Below, one piece after another: positions 1 through 8,393 of a stretch of DNA of 64,000 nt (positions are counted from its first letter, which is position 1; the number at the start of each line of letters is the position of its first letter). The translations under genes were made by a program, and so were the position numbers. Location of the stretch: the NCBI GenBank assembly GCA_018266575.1, contig JAFEAE010000003.1, positions 1 to 64,000 of the forward strand, read 5' to 3'. Origin of the DNA: Bacteroidota bacterium (GTDB lineage: Bacteria; Bacteroidota; Bacteroidia; Chitinophagales; Chitinophagaceae). The notes beneath the pieces are model-generated. The model was not told where the DNA came from. It searched no databases and worked only from the letters and a program-made list of their open reading frames with translations.

Positions 1-91
1 TGTCATCAACATCATCCGTGCTAAATTAATTGAAAGGGTATTCGCCATTATTAAAAAACAAAAACCGTATGAACTAAGATTAGCCGCATAA
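1..91 (+). mobile_element. IS110-family transposase, C-terminal end (cut by window edge)
   Basis: Reading from base 2, the frame is open from the window edge to the TAA at 89-91 and encodes about 29 residues beginning VINIIRAKLIERVFAII and ending ELRLAA. An xINxIRxKLxxRVFAxIxR...P.Y pattern followed by a short basic/alanine tail is the usual end of Bacteroidota IS110-type transposases (Transposase_20 domain side, DEDD transposases). Only the tail is visible, so I cannot say whether the gene is intact upstream. The AT-rich stretch to about 120 is likely the non-coding right end of the element; IS110 ends often lack inverted repeats. The family call is by pattern recall, not a search. Confidence 0.7.
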
Positions 92-116
92 AAAATTATT
101 TGGTTACATCTTAGAA

Positions 117-155
117 TACGCAACGATGATGCTATGAAAAACAAATGCTGGCAAC
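117..155 (-). repeat. Diverged partial copy of the dispersed GCATCGTTGCGTCGC element
   Basis: Read on the minus strand this stretch gives GTTGCCAGCATTTG, then CATCATCGTTGCGTA. It keeps the two conserved blocks (CCAGC..ATT and CATCGTTGCGT) of the repeat family described at 11875, 29404 and 43291. It lies between the transposase tail and the NHL gene. The match is partial, so this is the least certain copy. Confidence 0.4.
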
Positions 156-195
156 AAAAATATTTTCCTAATGCTTCTCATAAATTTCTTCCATC

Positions 196-1305
196 ATGAA
201 AAAAGATAATCACTCAAGAAGGCAGTTTATTAAAAAGACTTCTGTGCTCACAGCAGGAGCTGTTGCGGGTTTTCATATCATCGGCAAAGCAAAGCCAACT
301 GATGATGGTATTATCGGCCATGGCGGCTTCCGGTATAAAGTGCATAAAGATTGGGGAAACCTCGATCCTGCAAAAACGCCTGTGTTCGATTGCCATGAAA
401 TGGTGCAGGATTCCAAAGGAAGATTAGTGATGATAACAGATGAAGTGAAAAATAATATTATTATTTATGATAAATCGGGAAAGCTGATTGACAGCTGGGG
501 CACTCGTTACCCGGGCGGGCACGGGCTTACGCTTGCACCTGAAGGCGGAGAAGATTTTTTGTTCATCACAGACTGCGGGTATTATTATGGAAGAGACAAT
601 AACTGGCATGCGCAAGCTGGTTCTGTTTTTAAAACCAACATGAATGGCGATTTGATTTTTGCGTTGGGGCATCCGTATACTATCGGCGTATATAAGAAAG
701 ATGAAAAATTTCAACCGACAGAAGTTGCTGTTGCGCCCAATGGAGATTTTTATGTTGCGGATGGATATGGTTCCGATTACATCATTCAATACAATCACCA
801 GGGAGAATATATCAGGCATTTTGGCGGGCATCATAATGATAATCCCGACCATAACCTGAAAAATGCACACGGAGTGACTGTTGATTTGAGAAATCCTTCT
901 TCACCAAAATTGATTTGCTCATCAAGAGAAGAAAATGCGTTCAAGATCTTTACCATGGATGGAAAATATGTAGAGACAATACATCTTCCGGGATTGTATG
1001 TGTGCCGTGCTGTAATTCATGGAGAGAATTTATATGCCGGCGTGTGCTGGTCCAATTTCCGCGACACCGGAAAAATGAACGATGGCAGGTCTGGCTTTGT
1101 AACGATACTTGATAAAGACAATAAATGTATTTCCAATCCGGGTGGCACAAAACCGGAATATAAAGATGGTAAATTGCAACCGATGTTTATGGAAGGAAAT
1201 ATTTTTTATCATGGGCATGATGTATGTATTGATGAAGACAAAAATATTTATGTGTGCCAGTGGAATGCTGATAAAACATATCCTGTAAAACTGGAGCGGG
1301 TATAA
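196..1305 (+). CDS. Tat-exported NHL-repeat beta-propeller protein
   Basis: The 369-residue protein starts with a twin-arginine signal (SRRQFIKK at residues 7-14, then a hydrophobic stretch SVLTAGAVAGFHIIG), so export folded through Tat to the periplasm is predicted. The rest shows repeated blades typical of NHL or 6-bladed propellers, for example VAVAPNGDFYVADGYGSDYIIQYN, here spanning residues about 177-200, and a closing blade with VCIDEDKNIYVCQWNADK. Related proteins are loosely annotated as peptidylglycine monooxygenase-like or 6-bladed propellers, usually of unknown substrate. The stop is 14 bases before the ATG of the cytochrome/LRR membrane protein, so the two are probably co-transcribed. 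The enzyme activity, if any, cannot be read from the sequence. Confidence 0.8.
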   Translation: MKKDNHSRRQFIKKTSVLTAGAVAGFHIIGKAKPTDDGIIGHGGFRYKVHKDWGNLDPAKTPVFDCHEMVQDSKGRLVMITDEVKNNIIIYDKSGKLIDSWGTRYPGGHGLTLAPEGGEDFLFITDCGYYYGRDNNWHAQAGSVFKTNMNGDLIFALGHPYTIGVYKKDEKFQPTEVAVAPNGDFYVADGYGSDYIIQYNHQGEYIRHFGGHHNDNPDHNLKNAHGVTVDLRNPSSPKLICSSREENAFKIFTMDGKYVETIHLPGLYVCRAVIHGENLYAGVCWSNFRDTGKMNDGRSGFVTILDKDNKCISNPGGTKPEYKDGKLQPMFMEGNIFYHGHDVCIDEDKNIYVCQWNADKTYPVKLERV

Positions 1306-1319
1306 AAATATTTTTGCAG

Positions 1320-2708
1320 ATGCATACAGACTGGTCGCTATTTTTCGGAAGGTTTCATCCATTGCTTGTTCATATTCCTATTGGCATTATTTTATTTGCT
1401 GCGTTGCTGAATATTATTGAGGTATACAAAAAAAGCAAATTACTTTCCGTTGGTATTAATATTGCATTGCTTGCAAGCTTTGGGAGTGCTGTATTAGCTG
1501 TTGTTTCAGGATTGTTTCTTTCCTCAGGAGGTGGTTATGATAACAATACGTTGTTCTGGCACAAATGGATAGGCATCACCGTTACTATCCTTATTTTTAT
1601 TGTTTGGCTGATAAGAAAAAAAGAAAATGAAAATTTCAGCTTTTTAAAAACGCCATTGAGCAGTTGGTTGTTGTATGTATCTGTTGTACTCATTTCTATT
1701 GGTGGGCACCTCGGCGGGAACATGACTCACGGGGATGGCTACCTGACAAGATACATGCCCGGTTTTCTAAAATCTATCTTTTTTTCAAAACCAGAAAACC
1801 AACATCAGAAAATAATCCCGCCTTTAGATTCTGTTATTGTTTTTACGGATATCATTCAGCCGATATTGAATGCAAAATGTATAAGCTGCCATAACCCAAA
1901 TAAATTAAAAGGTGAACTTGATTTGACCAAAATTGAATCAATTATAAAAGGCGGCAAAAGCGGTAACACTATTGTTGCAGGTGATATAGATAAGAGCGAA
2001 CTTTTTCACCGCATTACTTTGCCGAAAGAAAGCGCTAAATATATGCCTGCGGATAACCGCCCGTCATTAACACCGATTGAAATCGGTTTTATAAAAAGAT
2101 GGATCGAATCAGGTGCAGATTATAAAAAGAACATCACGGCATCAGGGGTTGATGATAAAACAAAATATTTGATTGCAGCATATCTTGGTATTGATGAGGA
2201 AAATAATCTTGAAATAAAATTGCCTGAAGTTCCTCCGGCAGATTCTGTAGCGCTTCGGCAATTAAAAGAAATGAAAATCATTATTCGATCTGTATCTTCA
2301 AAAAGTAATTTGCTCGAAGCGTCATTTGTTATGGTGCAGAAAACCTCGCCTTCGCAGACGTCATCCATGATTGAAAGACTTTCTGCCATTAAAGCACAAT
2401 TGTATCGATTGGATGTAAGTAATTGTAACCTCACTTCGGAAGAAATAAAGATCATTGCAGGATTTCTTCGGTTAAACAAACTGGAAATACAAAAAAATAA
2501 TCTTACTGATGAATCGATAGAACCTTTAAGCGCACTGCAGCAATTAACAGTTTTAAACGCAGGGCAAAATAACTTTAGCGACAAAAGCATTTCTACGTTC
2601 AAAAAAATATCGGCACTGAAAAAAATAAACCTCTGGCAAACGCAGGTAACAGAGCAAGGCATTAAAGAATTACAATCGCAAATGAAAGGAGTAGAGGTGG
2701 AGCATTGA
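1320..2708 (+). CDS. DUF2231 membrane domain + c-type cytochrome + leucine-rich repeat fusion
   Basis: I place the start at the ATG at 1320; a TTG two codons upstream is possible. The 462-residue product has an N-terminal DUF2231-like membrane region (FHPLLVHIPIG, then four hydrophobic segments to about residue 145). A PSD1/Planctomycete-type cytochrome c domain follows, with heme motif CISCH around residue 190 and the typical NKLKGELDLT and YMPADNRPSLTPIE context. The C-terminal ~150 residues look like short leucine-rich repeats (LYRLDVSNCNLTSEEI, LNAGQNNFSDKSI). The cytochrome probably faces the periplasm and could pass electrons for an exported partner; the adjacent Tat-exported propeller is the obvious candidate. 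That pairing is inference from adjacency. Fusions of this kind are common in Bacteroidota and Planctomycetota but functionally obscure. Confidence 0.82.
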   Translation: MHTDWSLFFGRFHPLLVHIPIGIILFAALLNIIEVYKKSKLLSVGINIALLASFGSAVLAVVSGLFLSSGGGYDNNTLFWHKWIGITVTILIFIVWLIRKKENENFSFLKTPLSSWLLYVSVVLISIGGHLGGNMTHGDGYLTRYMPGFLKSIFFSKPENQHQKIIPPLDSVIVFTDIIQPILNAKCISCHNPNKLKGELDLTKIESIIKGGKSGNTIVAGDIDKSELFHRITLPKESAKYMPADNRPSLTPIEIGFIKRWIESGADYKKNITASGVDDKTKYLIAAYLGIDEENNLEIKLPEVPPADSVALRQLKEMKIIIRSVSSKSNLLEASFVMVQKTSPSQTSSMIERLSAIKAQLYRLDVSNCNLTSEEIKIIAGFLRLNKLEIQKNNLTDESIEPLSALQQLTVLNAGQNNFSDKSISTFKKISALKKINLWQTQVTEQGIKELQSQMKGVEVEH

Positions 2709-3069
2709 GAGATCTATTAAATCATGTTCCCCGGCTGGTCCTGCTACACGCTGTGATAATTATCGGGAGCAATTCATAACCCCCTTGGGTACATTAAAAA
2801 ATATTAGTCACGTCGGAACGCTCGGGAGGAGTTATACAGAAATGCTCCCTTTCTTTGAGTATTATTTGAGTTTTAAGAAATAAATTACCCCTGCAAAACT
2901 TACAAACCGGCGTCTTGATATCTAACAGTAATGCATATCCAGTGATGTAATCAGTTTCAAAGTTTCTTGAAATTTTTTTTCGAATTTTTTTTCATTCATA
3001 AGCTCTTCTGTATCATGTTATTCGCATCTTTTTCGAAACAAGGGCAAATAGCAGATTTTTCAATTTTTG

Positions 3070-3102
3070 ATAAATATTTATTGTTTTTCAATAAATATTT
3101 AT
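3070..3102. promoter_or_regulatory. Perfect 14-bp palindromic operator candidate
   Basis: Two perfect 14-bp arms, ATAAATATTTATTG (3070-3083) and CAATAAATATTTAT (3089-3102), flank five T residues. The right arm abuts the TATATTTG promoter element at 3104-3111 and the left arm covers the expected -33 region. Bound protein would block RNA polymerase. The downstream operon ends in a small HTH regulator, so autoregulation is the simplest reading. A terminator is unlikely because no gene close upstream needs one. Confidence 0.6.
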
Positions 3103-3103
3103 T

Positions 3104-3111
3104 TATATTTG
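3104..3111 (+). promoter_or_regulatory. Bacteroidota -7 promoter element (TATATTTG)
   Basis: The sequence matches the TAnnTTTG consensus, 25 bases before the DUF2975 start codon. An ATTG at about 3080-3083 sits near the expected -33 position and inside the palindrome. Confidence 0.55.
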
Positions 3112-3136
3112 TATTGTAATCTTAAAAATCTCTTTT

Positions 3137-3685
3137 ATGGAAATAACTACAAAGCAGGTGTTGAAAATATTATATATCCTTTCATGGGTAATTTTTGTTG
3201 GCGTTTGTATTGAAGCAGGTGGTTTCATGTTCGCCTCTTTTTATACATTGGTGATTAATTCAATTAATGCAAAGCATTTCTGGCCCGGCATTGATTTATC
3301 AAATCTTTACGCTTATGATCGCGGGCAATTTCTTGCAGAAACGATACACATGAGCATACCTTCAATAATGAAAGCGGTTTTATTTTACATGATCATAAAA
3401 ATTTTGCACGATGAAAAGTTAAACATGTCACGGCCTTTTAATAAAGAAGTCGGGCGTTTTATTTTCAGAATATCTTATGTGTCTTTTATAATTGGATTGC
3501 TTTCCTGGTGGGGAGTAAAATATACGGAGTGGCTTGCTCAACAAGGTGTGAAACTACCCGACATACAATATTTAGGATTAGGCGGAGCCGATGTGTGGCT
3601 GTTCATGGGCGTTACGCTTTATGTAATTGCACAGATATTTAAAAGAGGTATTGAAATTCAAACTGAAAACGAATTAACCATTTGA
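3137..3685 (+). CDS. DUF2975 membrane protein
   Basis: The 182-residue protein has four hydrophobic segments (about residues 12-35, 75-90, 108-128 and 150-170) and the layout of DUF2975 proteins such as Bacillus YoaS. It begins MEITTKQVLKILYILSWVIF and carries a conserved GxxFxRxIF-type stretch (VGRFIFRISY) in the second half. The next gene, three bases downstream, is a YozG-like HTH protein; DUF2975 and YozG-type regulators are commonly paired. The molecular function of the family is unknown. Expression is probably controlled at the palindrome upstream. Confidence 0.85.
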   Translation: MEITTKQVLKILYILSWVIFVGVCIEAGGFMFASFYTLVINSINAKHFWPGIDLSNLYAYDRGQFLAETIHMSIPSIMKAVLFYMIIKILHDEKLNMSRPFNKEVGRFIFRISYVSFIIGLLSWWGVKYTEWLAQQGVKLPDIQYLGLGGADVWLFMGVTLYVIAQIFKRGIEIQTENELTI

Positions 3686-3688
3686 GCT

Positions 3689-3895
3689 ATGCCGATTATT
3701 GTAAACTTAGATGTGATGATGGCTAAACGAAAAATGTCGCTGAATGAACTTTCAGAAAAAGTCGGCTTAACGTTAGCCAATCTTTCCATACTCAAAACCG
3801 GCAAAGCAAAAGCTATACGTTTCAGCACGCTTGAAGCCATTTGTAAAGTGCTGGACTGCCAGCCGGCAGATATACTCGAATACCAAAAGAAATAA
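3689..3895 (+). CDS. YozG-like XRE/Cro-type HTH regulator
   Basis: A 68-residue protein made almost wholly of one Cro/C1-type helix-turn-helix: VNLDVMMAKRKMSLNELSEK, then VGLTLANLSILKTGKAKAI (helices 2-3) and a closing FSTLEAICKVLDCQPADILEY. This is the size and ending of the YozG/HTH_26 family that travels with DUF2975 membrane proteins. It starts three bases after the DUF2975 stop and is surely co-transcribed. The likely target is the operon's own palindrome at 3070-3102. Confidence 0.88.
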   Translation: MPIIVNLDVMMAKRKMSLNELSEKVGLTLANLSILKTGKAKAIRFSTLEAICKVLDCQPADILEYQKK

Positions 3896-3923
3896 ATGAT
3901 ACTTTAGTATAAAATAAAATGCC

Positions 3924-4239
3924 ATGAATGTGGTAATATCTTCAACGATCAAAAGTATGAGCCCGCAGCTTATTGTGACTGATCTTGATAATTCCGTTGA
4001 ATTTTATAAAAAGATGTTGGGGTTTAATATCAGTTTTCGCTACGAAGATTTTTATGCCGGGATTATCAAAGATGGTTTCTATGTTCATTTTAAATCAGGA
4101 AAACCATCTGTTGAAGAACGAAAAAATAAAAGGAATAATGAAGACCTCGACATTATTTTTTCTGTGGATCATAAGCAGGGATTTTGCAGAACGATTCAGG
4201 GCTGATTTTGCAAAGCACTATAAGCTTGGGAAAATGTAG
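3924..4239 (+). pseudogene. Glyoxalase/bleomycin-resistance (VOC) protein, frameshifted and truncated
   Basis: The first ~80 residues form a normal VOC half: PQLIVTDLDNSVEFYKKMLG, then FRYEDFYAGIIKDGFYVHFK and DLDIIFSVD. That gives the first beta-alpha-beta-beta-beta module and the start of the second. After about 4165 the frame yields unrelated residues and stops at 4205, and the +1 frame runs only to 4239. The second half with its metal ligand is missing. Intact relatives are 115-130 residues. A frameshift or deletion has destroyed the gene, unless a sequencing error is responsible. Confidence 0.65.
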
Positions 4240-4352
4240 ATACTAAATTCGGCCCACTCACTTTAATGCAGGAATGGGAAAAATTAGAAAATGATAATAT
4301 CACAAATGATGTTGCTGAACTCGTACATAAATTTTTTCGGTATCTTCAATGA
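4224..4352 (+). pseudogene. Short unidentified gene remnant
   Basis: A third frame is open from 4224 to the stop at 4350-4352 and reads AWENVDTKFGPLTLMQEWEK, then LENDNITNDVAELVHKFF. The composition is protein-like and has no start codon of its own. It may be the tail of a second gene fused onto the broken VOC gene by deletion. I do not recognise the family. Confidence 0.3.
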
Positions 4353-4388
4353 TCGATAAAATGCTTGAATATTATAAAACCTCCTGAA

Positions 4389-4417
4389 AATAAAAAAACT
4401 TCTTATAAAAGAAGTTT
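4389..4417 (-). terminator. Rho-independent terminator of the citrate synthase gene
   Basis: Read on the minus strand, AAACTTCT pairs perfectly with AGAAGTTT across a 6-base loop, followed by a run of T. It lies about 33 bases beyond the citrate synthase stop codon. Confidence 0.75.
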
Positions 4418-4449
4418 CGTATGATCATTAACGTTAGTTATAGAAAAAT

Positions 4450-5775
4450 TTATTCCCCCCAAATTTCATCTTTGCCTTCGAGCCAGAGTTTTACCAATTC
4501 TGTAGTAACTGATTTCGGCCTTTCTAACGGGAAGCCTAAAGCCCTGTCCCAGCAAAGGCTGGCAAGCACGCCTAATGCACGGCTTACACCAAATAATACG
4601 GTATAAAATTCATATTCTACTAAACCGTAATGTACAAGCAACGCACCGCTGTGTGCATCAACATTTGGCCAGGGGTTTTTTATTTTTCCGAGAGATTGCA
4701 AGATTGGCGGAACCGTTTCATAAATATTCCAGACAGTTTGTACTAATGGGTCATCAGCCAGGTGTTTTTTCCCGAATTCCATTTGTGCGGTAAAACGCGG
4801 GTCTGTTTTACGCAACACGGCATGCCCATAACCCGGAACTACTTTTCCTTCGCTCAATGTACGCTTCACGTATTCTGCAATCTGTTCTTTTGATGGAAGT
4901 TCCGTATTCAATTCTTTACGTAATTCCAATATCCATTTTATTACTTCCTGGTTAGCGAGCCCGTGCAGCGGGCCTGCAAGCCCGTTCATACCTGCAGCAA
5001 AACTTAAATATGGATCGCTTAGTGCAGAACCTACAAGGTGAGTTGTATGCGCACTCACATTACCGCCTTCGTGATCTGCATGAATGGTCATGTACAAACG
5101 CATCAGTTCTTTAAAACTCTCGTCTTCAAAACCAAGCATGTGCGCAAAATTCCCTGCCCAATCCAGCAAACCATTCGGTTGAATATGCTCACCGAATTTA
5201 TACTTACGTCTATATATATACGCAGCAACGCGTGGTAACCGTGCAATCAAATCCATGGAATCATCAAACACTGTTTCCCAGTAATCTTTTTTGTTCATTC
5301 CTGCAGCGTATTTTTTTGCAAACTGGCTTTCTGTTTGCAATGCCATTACTGCAACAACAAACTGTGTCATCGGGTGCGAGTTGATGGGCAATGCTTCAAT
5401 AGAATTGAAAACATGTGTTGGCACATGGCTCCGTCTTTGCCATACGGAAGAAATATGATGCGCTTCATCTTCGTTAGGCAATTCACCAAGCAACATCAAA
5501 TGAAATAATCCTTCCGGAAGCGGTTCGGTTCCGCCGGGGGCTTTCGGTAATTTCTCCTGCAATTCAGGAATAGAATAACCACGGAAACGGATGCCTTCTT
5601 TGGAATCAAGCAAAGAGGTTTCGGATACTAATCCCGTCATACCACGCATGCCCTGATAAATCTGTGAAAGAGTTACTTCTCCAATTTTTTTATTTCCATG
5701 TTCTTTGAGTAGGTCTTTTATTTCGGCGCTTACAGCGTCTGCCTTTTGTTTGAACCTGTCTTTAACAATTCCCAT
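4450..5775 (-). CDS. gltA: Citrate synthase, eukaryote-like type
   Basis: This enzyme condenses acetyl-CoA with oxaloacetate at the entry of the TCA cycle, in the cytosol. The 441-residue sequence aligns end to end with the mitochondrial (pig heart-like) type rather than the E. coli hexameric type. It has no N-terminal zinc-type domain and has the eukaryote-style [20 protein letters not shown] opening. The catalytic residues sit at His271 (AGPLHG), His318 (GYGHAV) and Asp373 (NVDAHSG), the same spacing as pig His274, His320 and Asp375. The gene stands alone with its own terminator downstream. Eukaryote-type citrate synthases are known in some Bacteroidota, so this is a lineage trait rather than a recent transfer. 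Confidence 0.95.
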   Translation of the reverse strand: MGIVKDRFKQKADAVSAEIKDLLKEHGNKKIGEVTLSQIYQGMRGMTGLVSETSLLDSKEGIRFRGYSIPELQEKLPKAPGGTEPLPEGLFHLMLLGELPNEDEAHHISSVWQRRSHVPTHVFNSIEALPINSHPMTQFVVAVMALQTESQFAKKYAAGMNKKDYWETVFDDSMDLIARLPRVAAYIYRRKYKFGEHIQPNGLLDWAGNFAHMLGFEDESFKELMRLYMTIHADHEGGNVSAHTTHLVGSALSDPYLSFAAGMNGLAGPLHGLANQEVIKWILELRKELNTELPSKEQIAEYVKRTLSEGKVVPGYGHAVLRKTDPRFTAQMEFGKKHLADDPLVQTVWNIYETVPPILQSLGKIKNPWPNVDAHSGALLVHYGLVEYEFYTVLFGVSRALGVLASLCWDRALGFPLERPKSVTTELVKLWLEGKDEIWGE

Positions 5776-5979
5776 GAGATGCTGTTTTTAAAATACTTGG
5801 ATAAAGATCGAATGAGTTGAAATTACCGGATAAAGTTAGGGCAATGAAGGTTGTGGAGCAAATGAAATCTTGGTTAAAATGATGTTCGTTGATCGCCATA
5901 TATTTGCAAAAACTGCATTAATAAATCAATGCTATTGTCTAACACGATCAACGCTCATCGATTATCGAACATCGCCGAA
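5776..5979. repeat. Spacer with GATCAACG/CGTTGATC foldback words
   Basis: Between citrate synthase and the LptF-type gene, CGTTGATCGCC (about 5887-5897) faces CGATCAACGCTCATCGAT (about 5946-5963). The same word family recurs at 63775-63883. No gene is seen. Confidence 0.45.
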
Positions 5980-7074
5980 CTACTTTGGTGTTCTTATATA
6001 CAACCAAACTGCAACCACACTGAAAATAATATTTGGCGTCCACGCGGCAAGCATGGGAGGCATATTCCCCTTCACTGAAAATGTAACTGCGAATTTATCC
6101 ATCACTACAAAAAGTGCAGCCGTTACGATACCAAATGCGAGGTGCAGCCCGCTTCCGCCACGAACTTTCCGGGATGCAACGATAGCCCCGATCATTGTCA
6201 TTATGATCACGGAAAACGGTGTAGAATCACGGTGATATTTTTCTACTTTATAGGTATTCAGCCCTTCGCTTCCACGAAGTTCTTCCATGTTTATAAAATG
6301 TTTAAGCTCTTTGGTAGTGAGTTTGTCTTTCAGATAATCGTCATGTTTCAGTTCCCGCGGGGTTACATTCAGGTTAATATTCATTTTCGGTATCTGTTTC
6401 ACGGACTCTTTTAACCCGTCAACAGTCCTTTCCACAGCACCTTGTATAAGCCAGTTTTTTTTAGCAGTATCCCATCGGATATTTTGTGCACGCAGGTTAT
6501 AATACAATTGGTTACCCTTTACTTTTTCTAAGAAAAAGGTTCCTGCGGATTTTGTCATCGTATCATAAGAGCGCATACCCATAAACGTTACAGAGTCCAC
6601 ACGCAGGTAATAATTGTTTGATTTGAACATGTCCGGATTGTATGAGCTGTTGCGGTCAACATATACAGCCTGGAAATCTGTGCGTATCACATTGGCACGC
6701 GGAACAATGGATTGACTGGCGATCCAAAAAATGGCACTCAATACCACTGCGCCTATTAAATAGGGACGAAGCATACGGTTGTAACGAATGCCTCCTGTCA
6801 TGATGGCCACAAACTCTGTGCGTGCAGCCATACGTGATGTAAAATAGATAACGGCAATAAAGATCATTAACGGATAGATCAAACCGATCAGGTAAGGAAC
6901 AAAACCAATATAGTAATGTGTGATGATCTGCCAGGTGGTTAAACCTGAGCGGACGAAATCATCTGCTTTTTCTTCCGTATCAATAACAACAGCAATGAGC
7001 GTGATAACGAGAATCGTGAACACAAAGGTGTTCATGAATTTTTTGAAGATATACCAATCGAGGATTTTCATCAT
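5980..7074 (-). CDS. LptF/LptG-family (YjgP/YjgQ) permease
   Basis: The 364-residue protein has the family plan: N-terminal cytosolic/TM start MMKILDWYIFKKFMNTFVFT, TM2-3 by residue ~85 (YLIGLIYPLMIFIAVIYFTS), a periplasmic beta-jellyroll domain (about residues 125-275) and three C-terminal TM segments ending VVAVWLYIRTPK. LptF and LptG are the membrane subunits of the ABC transporter that drives lipopolysaccharide from the inner membrane towards the outer membrane; LptB is the ATPase. Which of F or G this is cannot be decided from one copy. A TACTTTTG promoter element lies 29 bases upstream, so the gene has its own promoter. Confidence 0.88.
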   Translation of the reverse strand: MMKILDWYIFKKFMNTFVFTILVITLIAVVIDTEEKADDFVRSGLTTWQIITHYYIGFVPYLIGLIYPLMIFIAVIYFTSRMAARTEFVAIMTGGIRYNRMLRPYLIGAVVLSAIFWIASQSIVPRANVIRTDFQAVYVDRNSSYNPDMFKSNNYYLRVDSVTFMGMRSYDTMTKSAGTFFLEKVKGNQLYYNLRAQNIRWDTAKKNWLIQGAVERTVDGLKESVKQIPKMNINLNVTPRELKHDDYLKDKLTTKELKHFINMEELRGSEGLNTYKVEKYHRDSTPFSVIIMTMIGAIVASRKVRGGSGLHLAFGIVTAALFVVMDKFAVTFSVKGNMPPMLAAWTPNIIFSVVAVWLYIRTPK

Positions 7075-7102
7075 TGCCTGTAATACGCTTTTTTATGCGT
7101 TG

Positions 7103-7110
7103 CAAAAGTA
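7103..7110 (-). promoter_or_regulatory. Bacteroidota -7 promoter element (TACTTTTG) for the LptF/G-type gene
   Basis: The minus-strand sequence TACTTTTG fits TAnnTTTG and lies 28 bases before the ATG at 7074. No clear -33 TTTG was seen. Confidence 0.5.
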
Positions 7111-7164
7111 ACATAAAAAAGAAAAGGCATGTATAATGAAGCGTGAAGGGTTTGTGAAAGAAAA

Positions 7165-7184
7165 GGCAGGCTGAGAAGCCTGCC
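7165..7184 (-). terminator. Hairpin terminator downstream of the 7371-8393 gene
   Basis: A perfect 8-bp stem GGCAGGCT/AGCCTGCC with a 4-base loop is followed on the minus strand by TTTTCTTTC. It ends transcription from the minus-strand gene at 7371 before the LptF-type promoter. The 186 bases between that gene's stop and the hairpin hold no clear ORF with a start codon. Confidence 0.6.
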
Positions 7185-7370
7185 AATACTACTTTAACCA
7201 GGACCAAAATACCTGTCGATTGCTTAACTTGTTAAAACCAACTGTCTTGATATATTATATTCAAAACAGCACTTAAATGAATAAAACTACAAGGATTATT
7301 GATTGAAAAAACACTCAAACGTTTGTGTGATTTTTAAAATAAAAGAAACAAGTTTACGCAATCGTTATAC

Positions 7371-8393
7371 TTATGGTAAGAATTCGGCAAGGTCAGTAAG
7401 GTTGCAGCAACTTCTTGTGGTGATAACGTTGTTATGGCTTTGCTTCAGGTAATTTACAACCAATGACTCTTCGGTTTGTGAAGCATATTTTTTAGAGAAT
7501 GGGATTTCTGTTTCCTGTATATTTTCAAACCCGGGATCGTTGGTTTGTTGTTTCACCAGGATATTTTTTAATGCAACAGCCTGACGCGTCTTCACACTAA
7601 CGGTGTTGGATACCCCAAAAAGCACCTGCGGTTTTGTTTCAAGCCCGATATTAAAAATGTATTGCTCTATTTCTTCAAAATCCAGGTTCTGGCAATTGAT
7701 ATATAAACAACCATCGCGTATGCCCATTACCTTTCCGCTGTATCGATGCCCTTCAGAAATAGATTTGATGATGATCTGTCCGTTCTCCAGTTCTTTCAAT
7801 ATAAAAGGCGTTTTGATGATGTTCTTGCTGCCATCCGTTTTCTGATAGTATAAAAAATAGTTGCCGAGATAATAATTCTTGATAATACTCAACGACGACC
7901 TGCTTAACCCCATTGTTGCCAATGGAAGCCTGGATAAACTGGATTTATAATTATCCGTTTTCTTGCCTTGCTCTTTCTGCCACGCATCCCAATCTGCAAA
8001 TGGCACCTGCAAAAAAACAAGCAGCGCATTTAACTTTACATATTTTGCTTCACCGCCGTTCCAATAACTCTGCAATGTTTTTCCACTGATCCAGTTGAAC
8101 ACGCGGTATTCGCGAAGGTTGCCGATGTATTTGATAAAATCATGCACCGAATCGATCCGCAGGCTCAGCATTTGTTTCTCCAATTGTTGTTTGCCGATAA
8201 CCATATGCATTTCCACCAGGTCTTCATTCGATTGAATTTCCTTGCTGATGTTTTTATTGATTATTCGTGCGGCAATATTGAATTGCGTTCTTGTAAAATG
8301 TTCCCATTTCAGGTCACGGCTCTTGGTTTTTAATACCGATTGGATTTCCGGATGGTTTTCAATTGCCTTTTTTAATCGTGAGGAAAGAAACAT
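7371..8393 (-). CDS. Unknown protein with Bacteroidota-type HTH-like N-terminus
   Basis: The 340-residue protein has no signal peptide or membrane segment. Residues about 95-140 (KYIGNLREYRVFNWISGKTL, then LNALLVFLQVPFADWDAWQK) follow the pattern seen before many Bacteroidota effector and regulator domains: a helical core ending in a short HTH-like unit and a 'dWe.W' motif. The C-terminal half (residues about 165-310) is beta-rich and unassigned. The gene is divergent from susC with 252 bases between the starts. A regulatory or sensory role for that locus is conceivable but is inference from position only. Confidence 0.6.
   Translation of the reverse strand: MFLSSRLKKAIENHPEIQSVLKTKSRDLKWEHFTRTQFNIAARIINKNISKEIQSNEDLVEMHMVIGKQQLEKQMLSLRIDSVHDFIKYIGNLREYRVFNWISGKTLQSYWNGGEAKYVKLNALLVFLQVPFADWDAWQKEQGKKTDNYKSSLSRLPLATMGLSRSSLSIIKNYYLGNYFLYYQKTDGSKNIIKTPFILKELENGQIIIKSISEGHRYSGKVMGIRDGCLYINCQNLDFEEIEQYIFNIGLETKPQVLFGVSNTVSVKTRQAVALKNILVKQQTNDPGFENIQETEIPFSKKYASQTEESLVVNYLKQSHNNVITTRSCCNLTDLAEFLP

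Larger units (their letters stand above)
2709..3136. other. Intergenic region, 428 bp
   Basis: No convincing gene is visible on either strand. The left half is mixed composition with no recognisable repeat. The right half (about 2960-3136) is very AT-rich and holds the palindrome and TAnnTTTG promoter listed separately. Confidence 0.6.

Noticed and set aside
4450..5775. Recent eukaryote-to-bacterium transfer of citrate synthase
   Set aside because: This type is known in Bacteroidota, and base composition looks like the neighbours.
5899..5906. TATATTTG on the plus strand inside the gltA-LptF spacer
   Set aside because: It points into the antisense of the LptF-type gene with no plus-strand gene following; probably a chance match in AT-rich DNA.
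7185..7370. Short minus-strand peptide ending NRQVFWSWLK downstream of the 7371 gene
   Set aside because: No start codon and only about 20 open codons after an in-frame stop; not supportable as a gene.
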